Source: Halictus rubicundus (Eukaryota > Arthropoda > Insecta > Hymenoptera > Halictidae). From it: 64,000 nucleotides of DNA. The notes under the pieces were generated by a model, which was not told where the DNA came from, made no database searches, and saw only the letters and a program-made list of their open reading frames with translations. Positions 52,401 to 64,000 of this stretch are shown piece after piece. Each line of letters opens with the position of its first letter. Positions within the stretch are counted from its first letter, which is position 1. The position numbers and the translations under genes are program-made. Where the stretch lies: NCBI RefSeq assembly GCF_050948215.1, contig NW_027488904.1, positions 124,001-188,000 of the forward strand, read 5' to 3'.

Positions 52401-55400
52401 TCTATCCTATCCTATCCCCTATAGTCTGCTCTATCCTATCCTATCCGCTATCCTATCCTATCCTCTATCCTCTATCCTATCCTCTATCCTATCCTATCCT
52501 ATCCTCTATCCTATCCTATCATCTATCCTATACTATCCTCTATCCTATCCTATCCTCTATCCTATCCTATCCTCTATCCTATCCTATCCTCTATCCTATC
52601 CTATCCTCTTTCCTATCCAATGCCCTGTCCTATTCTCTATCCGATCCTATCGTCTATACTGTCCTATCCTCCATAATATCGTATCCTCTATCCTATCTTA
52701 TCCTCTATCCTATACTATCCTCTATCCTATCCTATCCTCTATCCTATCCTATCCTCTATCCTATCCTATCCTCTATCCTATCCTATCCCCTATAGTCTGC
52801 TCTATCCTATCCTATCCTCTATGCTATACTATCCTCTATCCTATCCTATCCTCTATCCTATCCTATCCTCTATCCTATACTATCCTCTATCCTATCCTAT
52901 CCTCTATCCTATCCTTTCCTCTATCCTATCGTATCCTCTATCCTATCCTATCCCCTATAGTCTGCTCTATCCTATCCTATCCACTATCCTATCCTATCCT
53001 CTATCCTCTATCCTATCCCCTACCCTATCCTATCCTCTATCCCATCCTATCCTCTATCCTATCCTATCCTATCCTCTATCCTATTCTATCCTCTATCCTA
53101 TCCTATCCTCTATCCTATCCTATCCTCTATCCTATCCTATCCTCTATCCTATCCTATCCTCTATCCTATCCTATCCCCTATAGTCTGCTCTATCGTATCC
53201 TATCCTCTATGCTATACTATCCTCTATCCTATCCTATCCTCTAGCCTATCCTATCCTCTATCCTATCCTATCCCCTATCCTATCCTATCCTCTATCCTAT
53301 CCTATCCTCTATCCTATCCTATCCTATCCTCTATCCTATTCTATCCTCTATCCTATCCTATCCTCTATCCTATCCTATCCTCTATCCTATCCTATCCTCT
53401 ATCCTATCCTATCCTCTATCCTATCCTATCCCCTATAGTCTGCTCTATCCTATCCTATCCTCTATGCTATACTATCCTCTATCCTATCCTATCCTCTATC
53501 CTATCCTATCCTCTATCCTATACTATCCTCTATCCTATCCTATCCTCTATCCTATCCTTTCCTCTATCCTATCGAATCCTCTATCCTATCCTATCCCCTA
53601 TAGTCTGCTCTATCCTATCCTATCCACTATCCTATCCTATCCTCTATCCTCTATCCTCTATCCTATCCTCTATCCTATCCTCTATCCTATCCTATCCTAT
53701 CCTCTAACATATCCTATCCTCTATCCTATCCTATCCTCTATCCTATCCTATCCACTATCCTATCCTATCGTCTATCCTATCCTATCCTCTATCCTATCCT
53801 ATCGTCTATCCTATCCGATCCTCTATCCTATCCTATCCTCTATCCTATCCTATCCTCTATCCTATCCTATCCTCTATCCTATCCTATCCTCTATCCTATC
53901 CAATCCTCTATCCTATCCTATCCTCTATCCTATCCTATCCTCTATCCCATCCTATCCGATATCCTATCCTATCCTCTATCCTATCCTATCCTCTATCCTA
54001 TCCCATTCTCTATCCTATCCTATCGTCTTTCCTATCCTATTGTCTATCGAATCCTATCCTTTATCCTATCCTATCCTCTCACCAATCCTATCCTCAATCC
54101 TATCCTATCCTCTATCCTATACTATCCTCTATCCTATCCTATCCTCTATCCTATCCTATCCTCTATCCGATCATATCCTCTATCCTATCCTATCCTATCC
54201 TCTATAATATCGTATCCTTTATCCCATCCCATCCTCTATCCTATCCTATCCACTATCCTATCCTATCCTCTATCCTATCCTATCCTCTATCCTATCCTAT
54301 CGTCTATCATATCCTATCGTCTATCCTATCCTATCCTCTATTATATCCTATCCTCTATCCTATCCTATCGTCTATCCTATCCTATCCTCTATCCTATACC
54401 ATCCTCTATCCTATCCTATCCTCTATCCTATCCTATCCTCTAGCCTATCCTATCCTCTATCCTATCCTATCCTGTATCCTATCCTATCGTCTATCCTATC
54501 CTATCCTCTATCCTATCCTATCCTCTATCCTATCCTATCCTCTATCCTATTCTATCCTATATCCTATCCTATCCTCTATCCTATCCTATCCTCTTTCCTA
54601 TCCAATGCCCTGTCCTATTCTCTATCCGATCCTATCGTCTATACTATCCTATCCTCTATAATATCGTATCCTCTATCCTATCCTATCCTCTATCCTATAA
54701 TATCATCTATCCTATCCTATCCTCTATCCTATCCTATCCTCTATCCTATCCTATCCTCTATCCTATCCTATCCTCTATCCTATCCTATCCTCTATCCTAT
54801 CCTATCCTCTATCCTATCCTATCCTCTATCCTATCCTATCCCCTATAGTCTGCTCTATCCTATCCTATCCACTATCCTATCCTATCCTCTATCCTCTATC
54901 CTATCCTCTATCCTATCCTATCCTATCCTCTATCCTATCCTATCCTCTATCCTATCCTATCCTCTATCCTATCCTATCCTCTATCCTATCCTATCCTCTA
55001 TCCTATCCTATCCACTATCCTATCCTATCGTCTATCCTATCCTCTCCTCTATCCTATCCTATCGTCTATCCTATCCGATCCTCTCTCCTATCCTATCCTC
55101 TATCCTATCCTATCCTCTATCCTATCCTATCCACTATCCTATCCTATCCTCTATCCTATCCTATCCTCTATCCTATCCTATCCTCTATCCTATCCTATCC
55201 TCTATCCTATCCTATCCTCTATCCTATTCTATCCTCTATCCTATCCTATCCTCTATCCTATCCTATCCTCTTTCCTATCCAATGCCCTGTCCTATTCTCT
55301 ATCCGATGCTATCGTCTATACTGTCCTATCCTCCATAATATCGTATCCTCTATCCTATCTTATCCTCTATCCTATACTATCCTCTATCCTATCCTATCCT

Positions 55401-58400
55401 CTATCCTATCCTATCCTCTATCCTATCCTATCCTCTATCCTATCCTATCCCCTATAGTCTGCTCTATCCTATCCTATCCTCTATGCTATACTATCCTCTA
55501 TCCTATCTTATCCTCTATCCTATACTATCCTCTATCCTATCCTATCCTCTATCCTATCCTATCCTCTATCCTATCCTATCCTCTATCCTATCCTATCCCC
55601 TATAGTCTGCTCTATCCTATCCTATCCTCTATGCTATACTATCCTCTATCCTATCCTATCCTCTATCCTATCCTATCCTCTATCCTATACTATCCTCTAT
55701 CCTATCCTATCCTCTATCCTATCCTTTCCTCTATCCTATCGTATCCTCTATCCTATCCTATCCCCTATAGTCTGCTCTATCCTATCCTATCCACTATCCT
55801 ATCCTATCCTCTATCCTCTATCCTATCCCCTACCCTATCCTATCCTCTATCCCATCCTATCCTCTATCCTATCCTATCCTATCCTCTATCCTATTCTATC
55901 CTCTATCCTATCCTATCCTCTATCCTATCCTATCCTCTATCCTATCCTATCCTCTATCCTATCCTATCCTCTATCCTATCCTATCCTCTATCCTATCCTA
56001 TCCTCTATCCTATCCTATCCTCTATCCTATCCTATCCTCTATCCTATCCTATCCTCTATCCTATCCTATCCCCTATAGTCTGCTCTATCCTATCCTATCC
56101 TATCCTCTATGCTATACTATCCTCTATCCTATCCTATCCTCTATCCTATCCTATCCTCTATCCTATACTATCCTCTATCCTATCCTATCCTCTATCCTAT
56201 CCTTTCCTCTATCCTATCGTATCCTCTATCCTATCCTATCCCCTATAGTCTGCTCTATCCTATCCTATCCACTATCCTATCCTATCCTCTATCCTCTATC
56301 CTCTATCCTATCCTCTATCCTATCCTATCCTATCCTCTAACATATCCTATCCTCTATCCTATCCTATCCTCTATCCTATCCTATCCACTATCCTATCCTA
56401 TCGTCTATCCTATCCTATCCTCTATCCTATCCTATCGTCTATCCTATCCGATCCTCTATCCTATCCTATCCTCTATCCTATCCTATCCTCTATCCTATCC
56501 TATCCTCTATCCTATCCTATCCTCTATCCTATCCAATCCTCTATCCTATCCTATCCTCTATCCTATCCTATCCTCTATCCCATCCTATCCGATATCCTAT
56601 CCTATCCTCTATCCTATCCTATCCTCTATCCTATCCCATTCTCTATCCTATCCTATCGTCTTTCCTATCCTATTGTCTATCCTATCCTATCCTTTATCCT
56701 ATCCTATCCTCTCACCAATCCTATCCTCAATCCTATCCTATCCTCTATCCTATACTATCCTCTATCCTATCCTATCCTCTATCCTATCCTATCCTCTATC
56801 CGATCATATCCTCTATCCTATCCTATCCTATCCTCTATAATATCGTATCCTTTATCCCATCCCATCCTCTATCCTATCCTATCCACTATCCTATCCTATC
56901 CTCTATCCTATCCTATCCTCTATCCTATCCTATCGTCTATCATATCCTATCGTCTATCCTATCCTATCCTCTATTATATCCTATCCTCTATCCTATCCTA
57001 TCGTCTATCCTATCCTATCCTCTATCCTATACCATCCTCTATCCTATCCTATCCTCTATCCTATCCTATCCTCTAGCCTATCCTATCCTCTATCCTATCC
57101 TATCCTGTATCCTATCCTATCGTCTATCCTATCCTATCCTCTATCCTATCCTATCCTCTATCCTATCCTATCCTCTATCCTATTCTATCTTATATACTAT
57201 CCTATCCTCTATCCTATCCTATCCTCTTTCCTATCCAATGCCCTGTCCTATTCTCTATCCGATCCTATCGTCTATACTATCCTATCCTCTATAATATCGT
57301 ATCCTCTATCCTATCCTATCCTCTATCCTATAATATCATCTATCCTATCCTATCCTCTATCCTATCCTATCCTCTATCCTATCCTATCCTCTATCCTATC
57401 CTATCCTCTATCCTATCCTATCCTCTATCCTATCCTATCCTCTATCCTATCCTATCCTCTATCCTATCCTATCCTCTATCCTATCCTATCCTCTATCCTA
57501 TCCTATCCTCTATCCTATCCTATCCCCTATAGTCTGCTCTATCCTATCCTATCCACTATCCTATCCTATCCTCTATCCTCTATCCTATCCTCTATCCTAT
57601 CCTATCCTATCCTCTATCCTATCCTATCCTCTATCCTATCCTATCCTCTATCCTATCCTATCCTCTATCCTATACTATCCTCTATCTTATCCTATCCTCT
57701 ATCCTATCCTATCCTCTAGCCTATCCTATCCTCTATCCTATCCTATCCTCTATCCTATCCTATCCTCTATCCTATCCTATCCTCTATCCTATCCTATCCA
57801 CTATCCTATCCTATCGTCTATCCTATCCTATCCTCTATCCTATCCTATCGTCTATCCTATCCGATCCTCTCTCCTATCCTATCCTCTATCCTATCCTATC
57901 CTCTATCCTATCCTATCCACTATCCTATCCTATCGTCTATCCTATCCTATCCTCTATCCTATCCTATCGTCTATCCTATCCGATCCTCTATCCTATACTA
58001 TCCTCTATCCTATCCTATCCTCTATCCTATCCTATCCTCTATCCTATCCTATCCTCTATCCTATCCTATCCTCTATCCTATCCTATCCTCTATCCTATCC
58101 TATCCTCTATCCTATCCTATCCTCTATCCTATCCCATTCTCTATCCTATCCTATCCTCTTTCCTATCCTATCCTCTATCCTATCCAATCCTATTTCGTAT
58201 CCTCTATCCTATCCTATCCCCTATCCTATCCAAACCTTTATCCTATCCTATCTTCTGTCCTATCCTATCCCCTATCCTATCCTATCCTCTATCCTATCCT
58301 ATCCTCTATCCTATCCTATCCTATCCTCTATCCTATCCTATCCTCTATCCTATCCTATCCTCTATCCTATCCTATCCTCTATCCTATCCTATCCTCTATC

Positions 58401-60000
58401 CTATCCTATCCTCTATCCTATCCTATCCTATATCCTATCCTATCCTCTATCCTATACTATCCTCTATCCTATCCTATCCTCTATCCTATCCTATCCTCTA
58501 GCCTATCCTATCCTCTATCCTATCCTATCCTCTATCCTATCCTATCCTCTATCCTATCCTATCCTCTATCCTATCCTATCCTTTATCCTATCCTATCCTC
58601 TCACCAATCCTATCGTCAATCCTATCCTATCCTCAATCCTATCCTATCCTCTATCCTATACTATCCTCTATCCTATCCTATCCTCTATCCTATCCTTTCC
58701 TCTATCCTATCCTATCCTCTATCCTATCCTATCCCCTATAGTCTGCTCTATCCTATCCTATCCACTATCCTATCCTATCCTCTATCCTCTATCCTATCCT
58801 ATCCTCTACCCTATCCTATCCTCTATCCTATCCTATCCTCTATCCTATCCTATCCTCTATCCTATCCTATCCTCTATCCTATCCTATCCTCTATCCTATC
58901 CTATCCTCTATCCTATCCCATTCTCTATCCTATCCTATCCTCTTTCCTATCCTATCCTCTATCCTATCCAATCCTATTTCGTATCCTCGATCCTATCCAA
59001 ACCTTTATCCTATCCTATCCTCTATCCTATCCTATCCCCTATCCTATCCTATCCTCTATCCTATCCTATCCTCTATCCTATCCTATCCTATCCTCTATCC
59101 TATCCTATCCTCTATCCTATCCTATCCTCTATCCTATCCTATCCTCTATCCTATCCTATCCTCTATCCTATCCTATCCTCTATCCTATCCTATCCTCTAT
59201 CCTATTCTATCCTCTATCCTATCCTATCCTCTATCCTATCCTATCCTCTTTCCTATCCAATGCCCTGTCCTATTCTCTATCCGATCCTATCGTCTATACT
59301 GTCCTATCCTCCATAATATCGTATCCTCTATCCTATCCTATCCTCTATCCTATACTATCCTCTATCCTATCCTATCCTCTATCCTATACTATCCTCTATC
59401 CTATCCTATCCTCTATCCTATCCTATCCTCTAGCCTATCCTATCCTCTATCCTATCCTATCCTCTATCCTATCCTATCCTCTATCCTATCCTATCCTCTA
59501 TCCTATCCTATCCTCTATCCTATACTATCCTCTATCCTATCCTATCCTCTATCCTATCCTATCCTCTAGCCTATCCTATCCTCTATCCTATCCTATCCTC
59601 TATCCTATCCTATCCTCTATCCTATCCTATCCTCTATCCTATCCTATCCTTTATCCTATCCTATCCTCTCACCAATCCTATCCTCAATCCTATCCTATCC
59701 TCAATCCTATCCTATCCTCTATCCTATACTATCCTCTATCCTATCCTATCCTCTATCCTATCCTTTCCTCTATCCTATCGTATCCTCTATCCTATCCTAT
59801 CCCCTATAGTCTGCTCTATCCTATCCTATCCACTATCCTATCCTATCCTCTATCCTCTATCCTATCCTCTATCCTATCCTATCCTCTCACCAATCCTATC
59901 CTCAATCCTATCCTATCCTCTATCCTATCCTATCCACTATCCTATCCTATCGTCTATCCTATCCTATCCTCTATCCTATCCTATCGTCTATCCTATCCGA
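49441..60000. repeat. Right satellite array with TATAGTCTGCTC boxes
   Basis: This is 17-bp satellite punctuated by three landmark boxes not seen on the left. CCCCTATAGTCTGCTC occurs at least 19 times (for example 50028, 51171, 52787, 52952, 53595, 55762, 57524, 59801). CAATGCCCTGTCC occurs about ten times across the right array (49461 to 63477). CTCTCACCAATCC recurs from 51788. Larger duplications are a ~1,245-bp offset (50721 to 51966, 51001 to 52246) and a ~2.63-2.65-kb offset (53464 to 56109, 54211 to 56844). The TATCC x3 + TC monomer fills everything between. No gene is seen. Confidence 0.9.
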
Positions 60001-63000
60001 TCCTCTATCCTATCCTATCCTCTATCCTATCCTATCCTCTATCCTATCCTATCCTCTATCCTATCCTATCCTCTATCCTATCCAATCCTCTATCCTATCC
60101 TATCCTCTATCCTATCCTATCCTCTATCCAATCCTATCCGATATCCTATCCTATCCTCTATCCTATCCTATCCTCTATCCTATCCCATTCTCTATCCTAT
60201 CCTATCGTCTTTCCTATCCTATTGTCTATCCTATCCTATCCTTTATCCTATCCTATCCTCTCACCAATCCTATCCTCAATCCTATCCTATCCTCTATCCT
60301 ATACTATCCTCTATCCTATCCTATCCTCTATCCTATCCTATCCTCTATCCTATACTATCCTCTATCCTATCCTATCCTCTATCCTGTCCTATCCTCTATC
60401 CTATCCTATCCTCTATCCTATCCTATCGTCTATCATATCCCATCGTCTATCCTATCCTATCCTCTATTATATCCTATCCTCTATCCTATCCTATCCTCTA
60501 TCCTATCCTATCCTCTACCCTATACTATCCTGTATCCTATCCTATCCTCTATCCTATCCTATCCTCTAGCCTATCCTATCCTCTATCCTATCCTATCCTG
60601 TATCCTATCCTATCCTCTATCCTATCCCATTCTCTAACCTATCCTATCCTCTTTCCTATCCTATCCTCTATCCTATCCAATCCTATTTCGTATCCTCTAT
60701 CCTATCCTATCCTCTATCCTATCCAAACCTTTATCCTATCCTATCCTCTATCCTATCCTATCCCCTATCCTATCCTATCCTCTATCCTATCCTATCCTCT
60801 ATCCTATCCTATCCTATCCTCTATCCTATCCTATCCTCTATCCTATCCTATCCTCTATCCTATCCTATCCTCTATCCTATCCTATCCTCTATCCTATCCT
60901 ATCCTCTATCCTATCCAAACCTTTATCCTATCCTATCCTCTATCCTATCCTATCCCCTATCCTATCCTATCCTCTATCCTATCCTATCCTCTATCCTATC
61001 CTATCCTATCCTCTATCCTATCCTATCCTCTATCCTATCCTATCCTCTATCCTATCCTATCCTCTCACCAATCCTATCCTCAATCCTATCCTATCCTCTA
61101 TCCTATCCTATCCTCTATCCTATCCTATCCTCTATCCTATCCTATCCACTATCCTATCCTATCGTCTATCCTATCCTATCCTCTATCCTATCCTATCGTC
61201 TATCCTATCCGATCCTCTATCCTATACTATCCTCTATCCTATCCTATCCTCTATCCTATCCTATCCTCTATCCTATCCTATCCTCTATCCTATCCTATCC
61301 TCTATCCTATCCTATCCTCTATCCTATCCTATCCTCTATCCTATCCTATCCTCTATCCTATCCTATCCTCTATCCTATCCCATTCTCTATCCTATCCTAT
61401 CCACTTTCCTATCCTATCCTCTATCCTATCCAATCCTATTTCGTATCCTCTATCCTATCCTATCCTCTATCCTATCCAAACCTTTATCCTATCCTATCCT
61501 CTATCCTATCCTATCCCCTATCCTATCCTATCCTCTATCCTATCCTATCCTCTATCCTATCCTATCCTCTATCCTATCCTATCCTATCCTCTATCCTATC
61601 CTATCCTCTATCCTATACTATCCTCTATCCTATCCTATCCTCTATCCTATCCTATCCTCTATCCTATCCTATCCTCTATCCTATCCTATCCTCTATCCTA
61701 TCCTATCCTCTATCCTATCCAATCCTCTATCCTATCCTATCCTCTATCCTATCCTATCCTCTATCCAATCCTATCCGATATCCTATCCTATCCTCTATCC
61801 TATCCTATCCTCTATCCTATCCCATTCTCTATCCTATCCTATCGTCTTTCCTATCCTATTGTCTATCCTATCCTATCCTTTATCCTATCCTATCCTCTCA
61901 CCAATCCTATCCTCAATCCTATCCTATCCTCTATCCTATACTATCCTCTATCCTATCCTATCCTCTATCCTATCCTATCCTCTATCCTATACTATCCTCT
62001 ATCCTATCCTATCCTCTATCCTGTCCTATCCTCTATCCTATCCTATCCTCTATCCTATCCTATCGTCTATCATATCCCATCGTCTATCCTATCCTATCCT
62101 CTATTATATCCTATCCTCTATCCTATCCTATCCTCTATCCTATCCTATCCTCTACCCTATACTATCCTGTATCCTATCCTATCCTCTATCCTATCCTATC
62201 CTCTAGCCTATCCTATCCTCTATCCTATCCTATCCTGTATCCTATCCTATCCTCTATCCTATCCCATTCTCTAACCTATCCTATCCTCTTTCCTATCCTA
62301 TCCTCTATCCTATCCAATCCTATTTCGTATCCTCTATCCTATCCTATCCTCTATCCTATCCAAACCTTTATCCTATCCTATCCTCTATCCTATCCTATCC
62401 CCTATCCTATCCTATCCTCTATCCTATCCTATCCTCTATCCTATCCTATCCTATCCTCTATCCTATCCTATCCTCTATCCTATCCTATCCTCTATCCTAT
62501 CCTATCCTCTATCCTATCCTATCCTCTATCCTATCCTATCCTCTATCCTATCCAAACCTTTATCCTATCCTATCCTCTATCCTATCCTATCCCCTATCCT
62601 ATCCTATCCTCTATCCTATCCTATCCTCTATCCTATCCTATCCTATCCTCTATCCTATCCTATCCTCTATCCTATCCTATCCTCTATCCTATCCTATCCT
62701 CTCACCAATCCTATCCTCAATCCTATCCTATCCTCTATCCTATCCTATCCACTATCCTATCCTATCGTCTATCCTATCCTATCCTCTATCCTATCCTATC
62801 GTCTATCCTATCCGATCCTCTATCCTATCCTATCCTCTATCCTATCCTATCCTCTATCCTATCCTATCCACTATCCTATCCTATCGTCTATCCTATCCTA
62901 TCCTCTATTCCTATCCTATCGTCTATCCTATCCGATCCTCTATCCTATACTATCCTCTATCCTATCCTATCCTCTATCCTATCCTATCCTCTATCCTATC

Positions 63001-64000
63001 CTATCCTCTATCCTATCCTATCCTCTATCCTATCCTATCCTCTATCCTATCCTATCCTCTATCCTATCCTATCCTCTATCCTATCCTATCCTCTATCCTA
63101 TCCCATTCTCTATCCTATCCTATCCACTTTCCTATCCTATCCTCTATCCTATCCAATCCTATTTCGTATCCTCTATCCTATCCTATCCTCTATCCTATCC
63201 AAACCTTTATCCTATCCTATCCTCTATCCTATCCTATCCCCTATCCTATCCTATCCTCTATCCTATCCTATCCTCTATCCTATCCTATCCTCTATCCTAT
63301 CCTATCCTATCCTCTATCCTATCCTATCCTCTATCCTATCCTATCCTCTATCCTATCCTATCCTCTATCCTATCCTATCCTCTATCCTATCCTATCCTCT
63401 ATCCTATCCTATCCTCTATCCTATTCTATCCTCTATCCTATCCTATCCTCTATCCTATCCTATCCTCTTTCCTATCCAATGCCCTGTCCTATTCTCTATC
63501 CGATCCTATCGTCTATACTGTCCTATCCTCCATAATATCGTATCCTCTATCCTATCCTATCCTCTATCCTATACTATCCTCTATCCTATCCTATCCTCTA
63601 TCCTATACTATCCTCTATCCTATCCTATCCTCTATCCTATCCTATCCTCTAGCCTATCCTATCCTCTATCCTATCCTATCCTCTATCCTATCCTATCCTC
63701 TATCCTATCCTATCCTCTATCCTATCCTATCCTCTATCCTATACTATCCTCTATCCTATCCTATCCTCTATCCTATCCTATCCTCTAGCCTATCCTTTCC
63801 TCTATCCTATCCTATCCTCTATCCTATCCTATCCTCTATCCTATCCTATCCTCTATCCTATCCTATCCTCTATCCTATCCTATCCTTTATCCTATCCTAT
63901 CCTCTCACCAATCCTATCCTCAATCCTATCCTATCCTCAATCCTATCCTATCCTCTATCCTATACTATCCTCTATCCTATCCTATCCTCTATCCTATCCT
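60001..64000. repeat. 1,637-bp higher-order satellite unit and remainder
   Basis: Landmarks repeat 1,637 bp apart: 60222 and 61859, TCTCTAACC at 60631 and 62268, CCAAACC at 60911 and 62548, CTCACCAATCC at 61064 and 62701. After about 62830 the register shifts by a further 86 bp (CCACTTTCC at 61401 and 63124). That is five monomers plus one base, and an extra T is visible in CTATTCCTATCC near 62907. The window ends inside the array. No gene is seen. Confidence 0.88.

Noticed and set aside
1..64000. CRISPR array
   Set aside because: Repeats are contiguous with no unique spacers, the unit is 17 bp, and the context is eukaryotic satellite.
1..64000. GATA-factor binding array
   Set aside because: The consensus complement reads GGATAG, which misses the A/T before GATA in the usual WGATAR site; only scattered variants fit.
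1..64000. A new multi-gene biological system
   Set aside because: There is no supportable gene in the window, so none can be claimed; the novelty is in repeat architecture and the dated insertion.

Overview
The window is a long block of satellite DNA with no gene I can support. About 97% of it is one tandem-repeat family. Its basic monomer is 17 bp, three TATCC pentamers plus a TC dinucleotide (TATCCTATCCTATCCTC). The given strand is almost free of G, so the complementary strand is almost free of C and carries regularly spaced GG pairs. Because 17 is not a multiple of 3 and none of the three forward frames of the monomer contains a stop, the + strand holds very long open frames of a 17-residue S/Y/P/I/L repeat. 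These are a by-product of the repeat and I annotate none as genes.

The only unrelated DNA is a 2,207-bp insert at 32780-34986. It starts TG and ends CA, has 9-bp perfect terminal inverted repeats, and is flanked by a 4-bp CTCT direct repeat. It carries TATA-like boxes followed by about six degenerate ~140-bp tandem repeats, and no convincing coding sequence. I read it as a solo LTR, most like the BEL/Pao type, whose LTRs are known to hold tandem R-region repeats. The same satellite neighbourhood without the insert is present at about 38.2-39.5 kb. Removing the insert and one CTCT gives the same 86-bp spacing between the flanking landmarks, which fixes the boundaries to the base.

Layout: (1) 1-31.4 kb, a left array with nested higher-order structure: 17 bp, then ~3.26-3.3 kb units, then a ~10.9-kb segmental duplication (5991-16430 versus 16950-27300). 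(2) 31.4-32.8 kb and 35.0-44.3 kb, a middle array interrupted by the insert, with a 1,066-bp duplication and a 1,363-bp tandem repeat in about 2.7 near-identical copies. (3) 44.3-47.3 kb, a more degenerate zone. (4) 47.3-49.4 kb, the most regular 17-mer tract. (5) 49.4-64 kb, a right array with different landmark boxes, ending in a 1,637-bp tandem unit.

Organism: eukaryotic heterochromatin (pericentromeric, subtelomeric or other constitutive). The CpG-rich insert argues against a vertebrate, and an insect, perhaps a hymenopteran, is plausible, but that is inference with low confidence. No genes work together here; what can be read is the history of satellite amplification and one transposon insertion.
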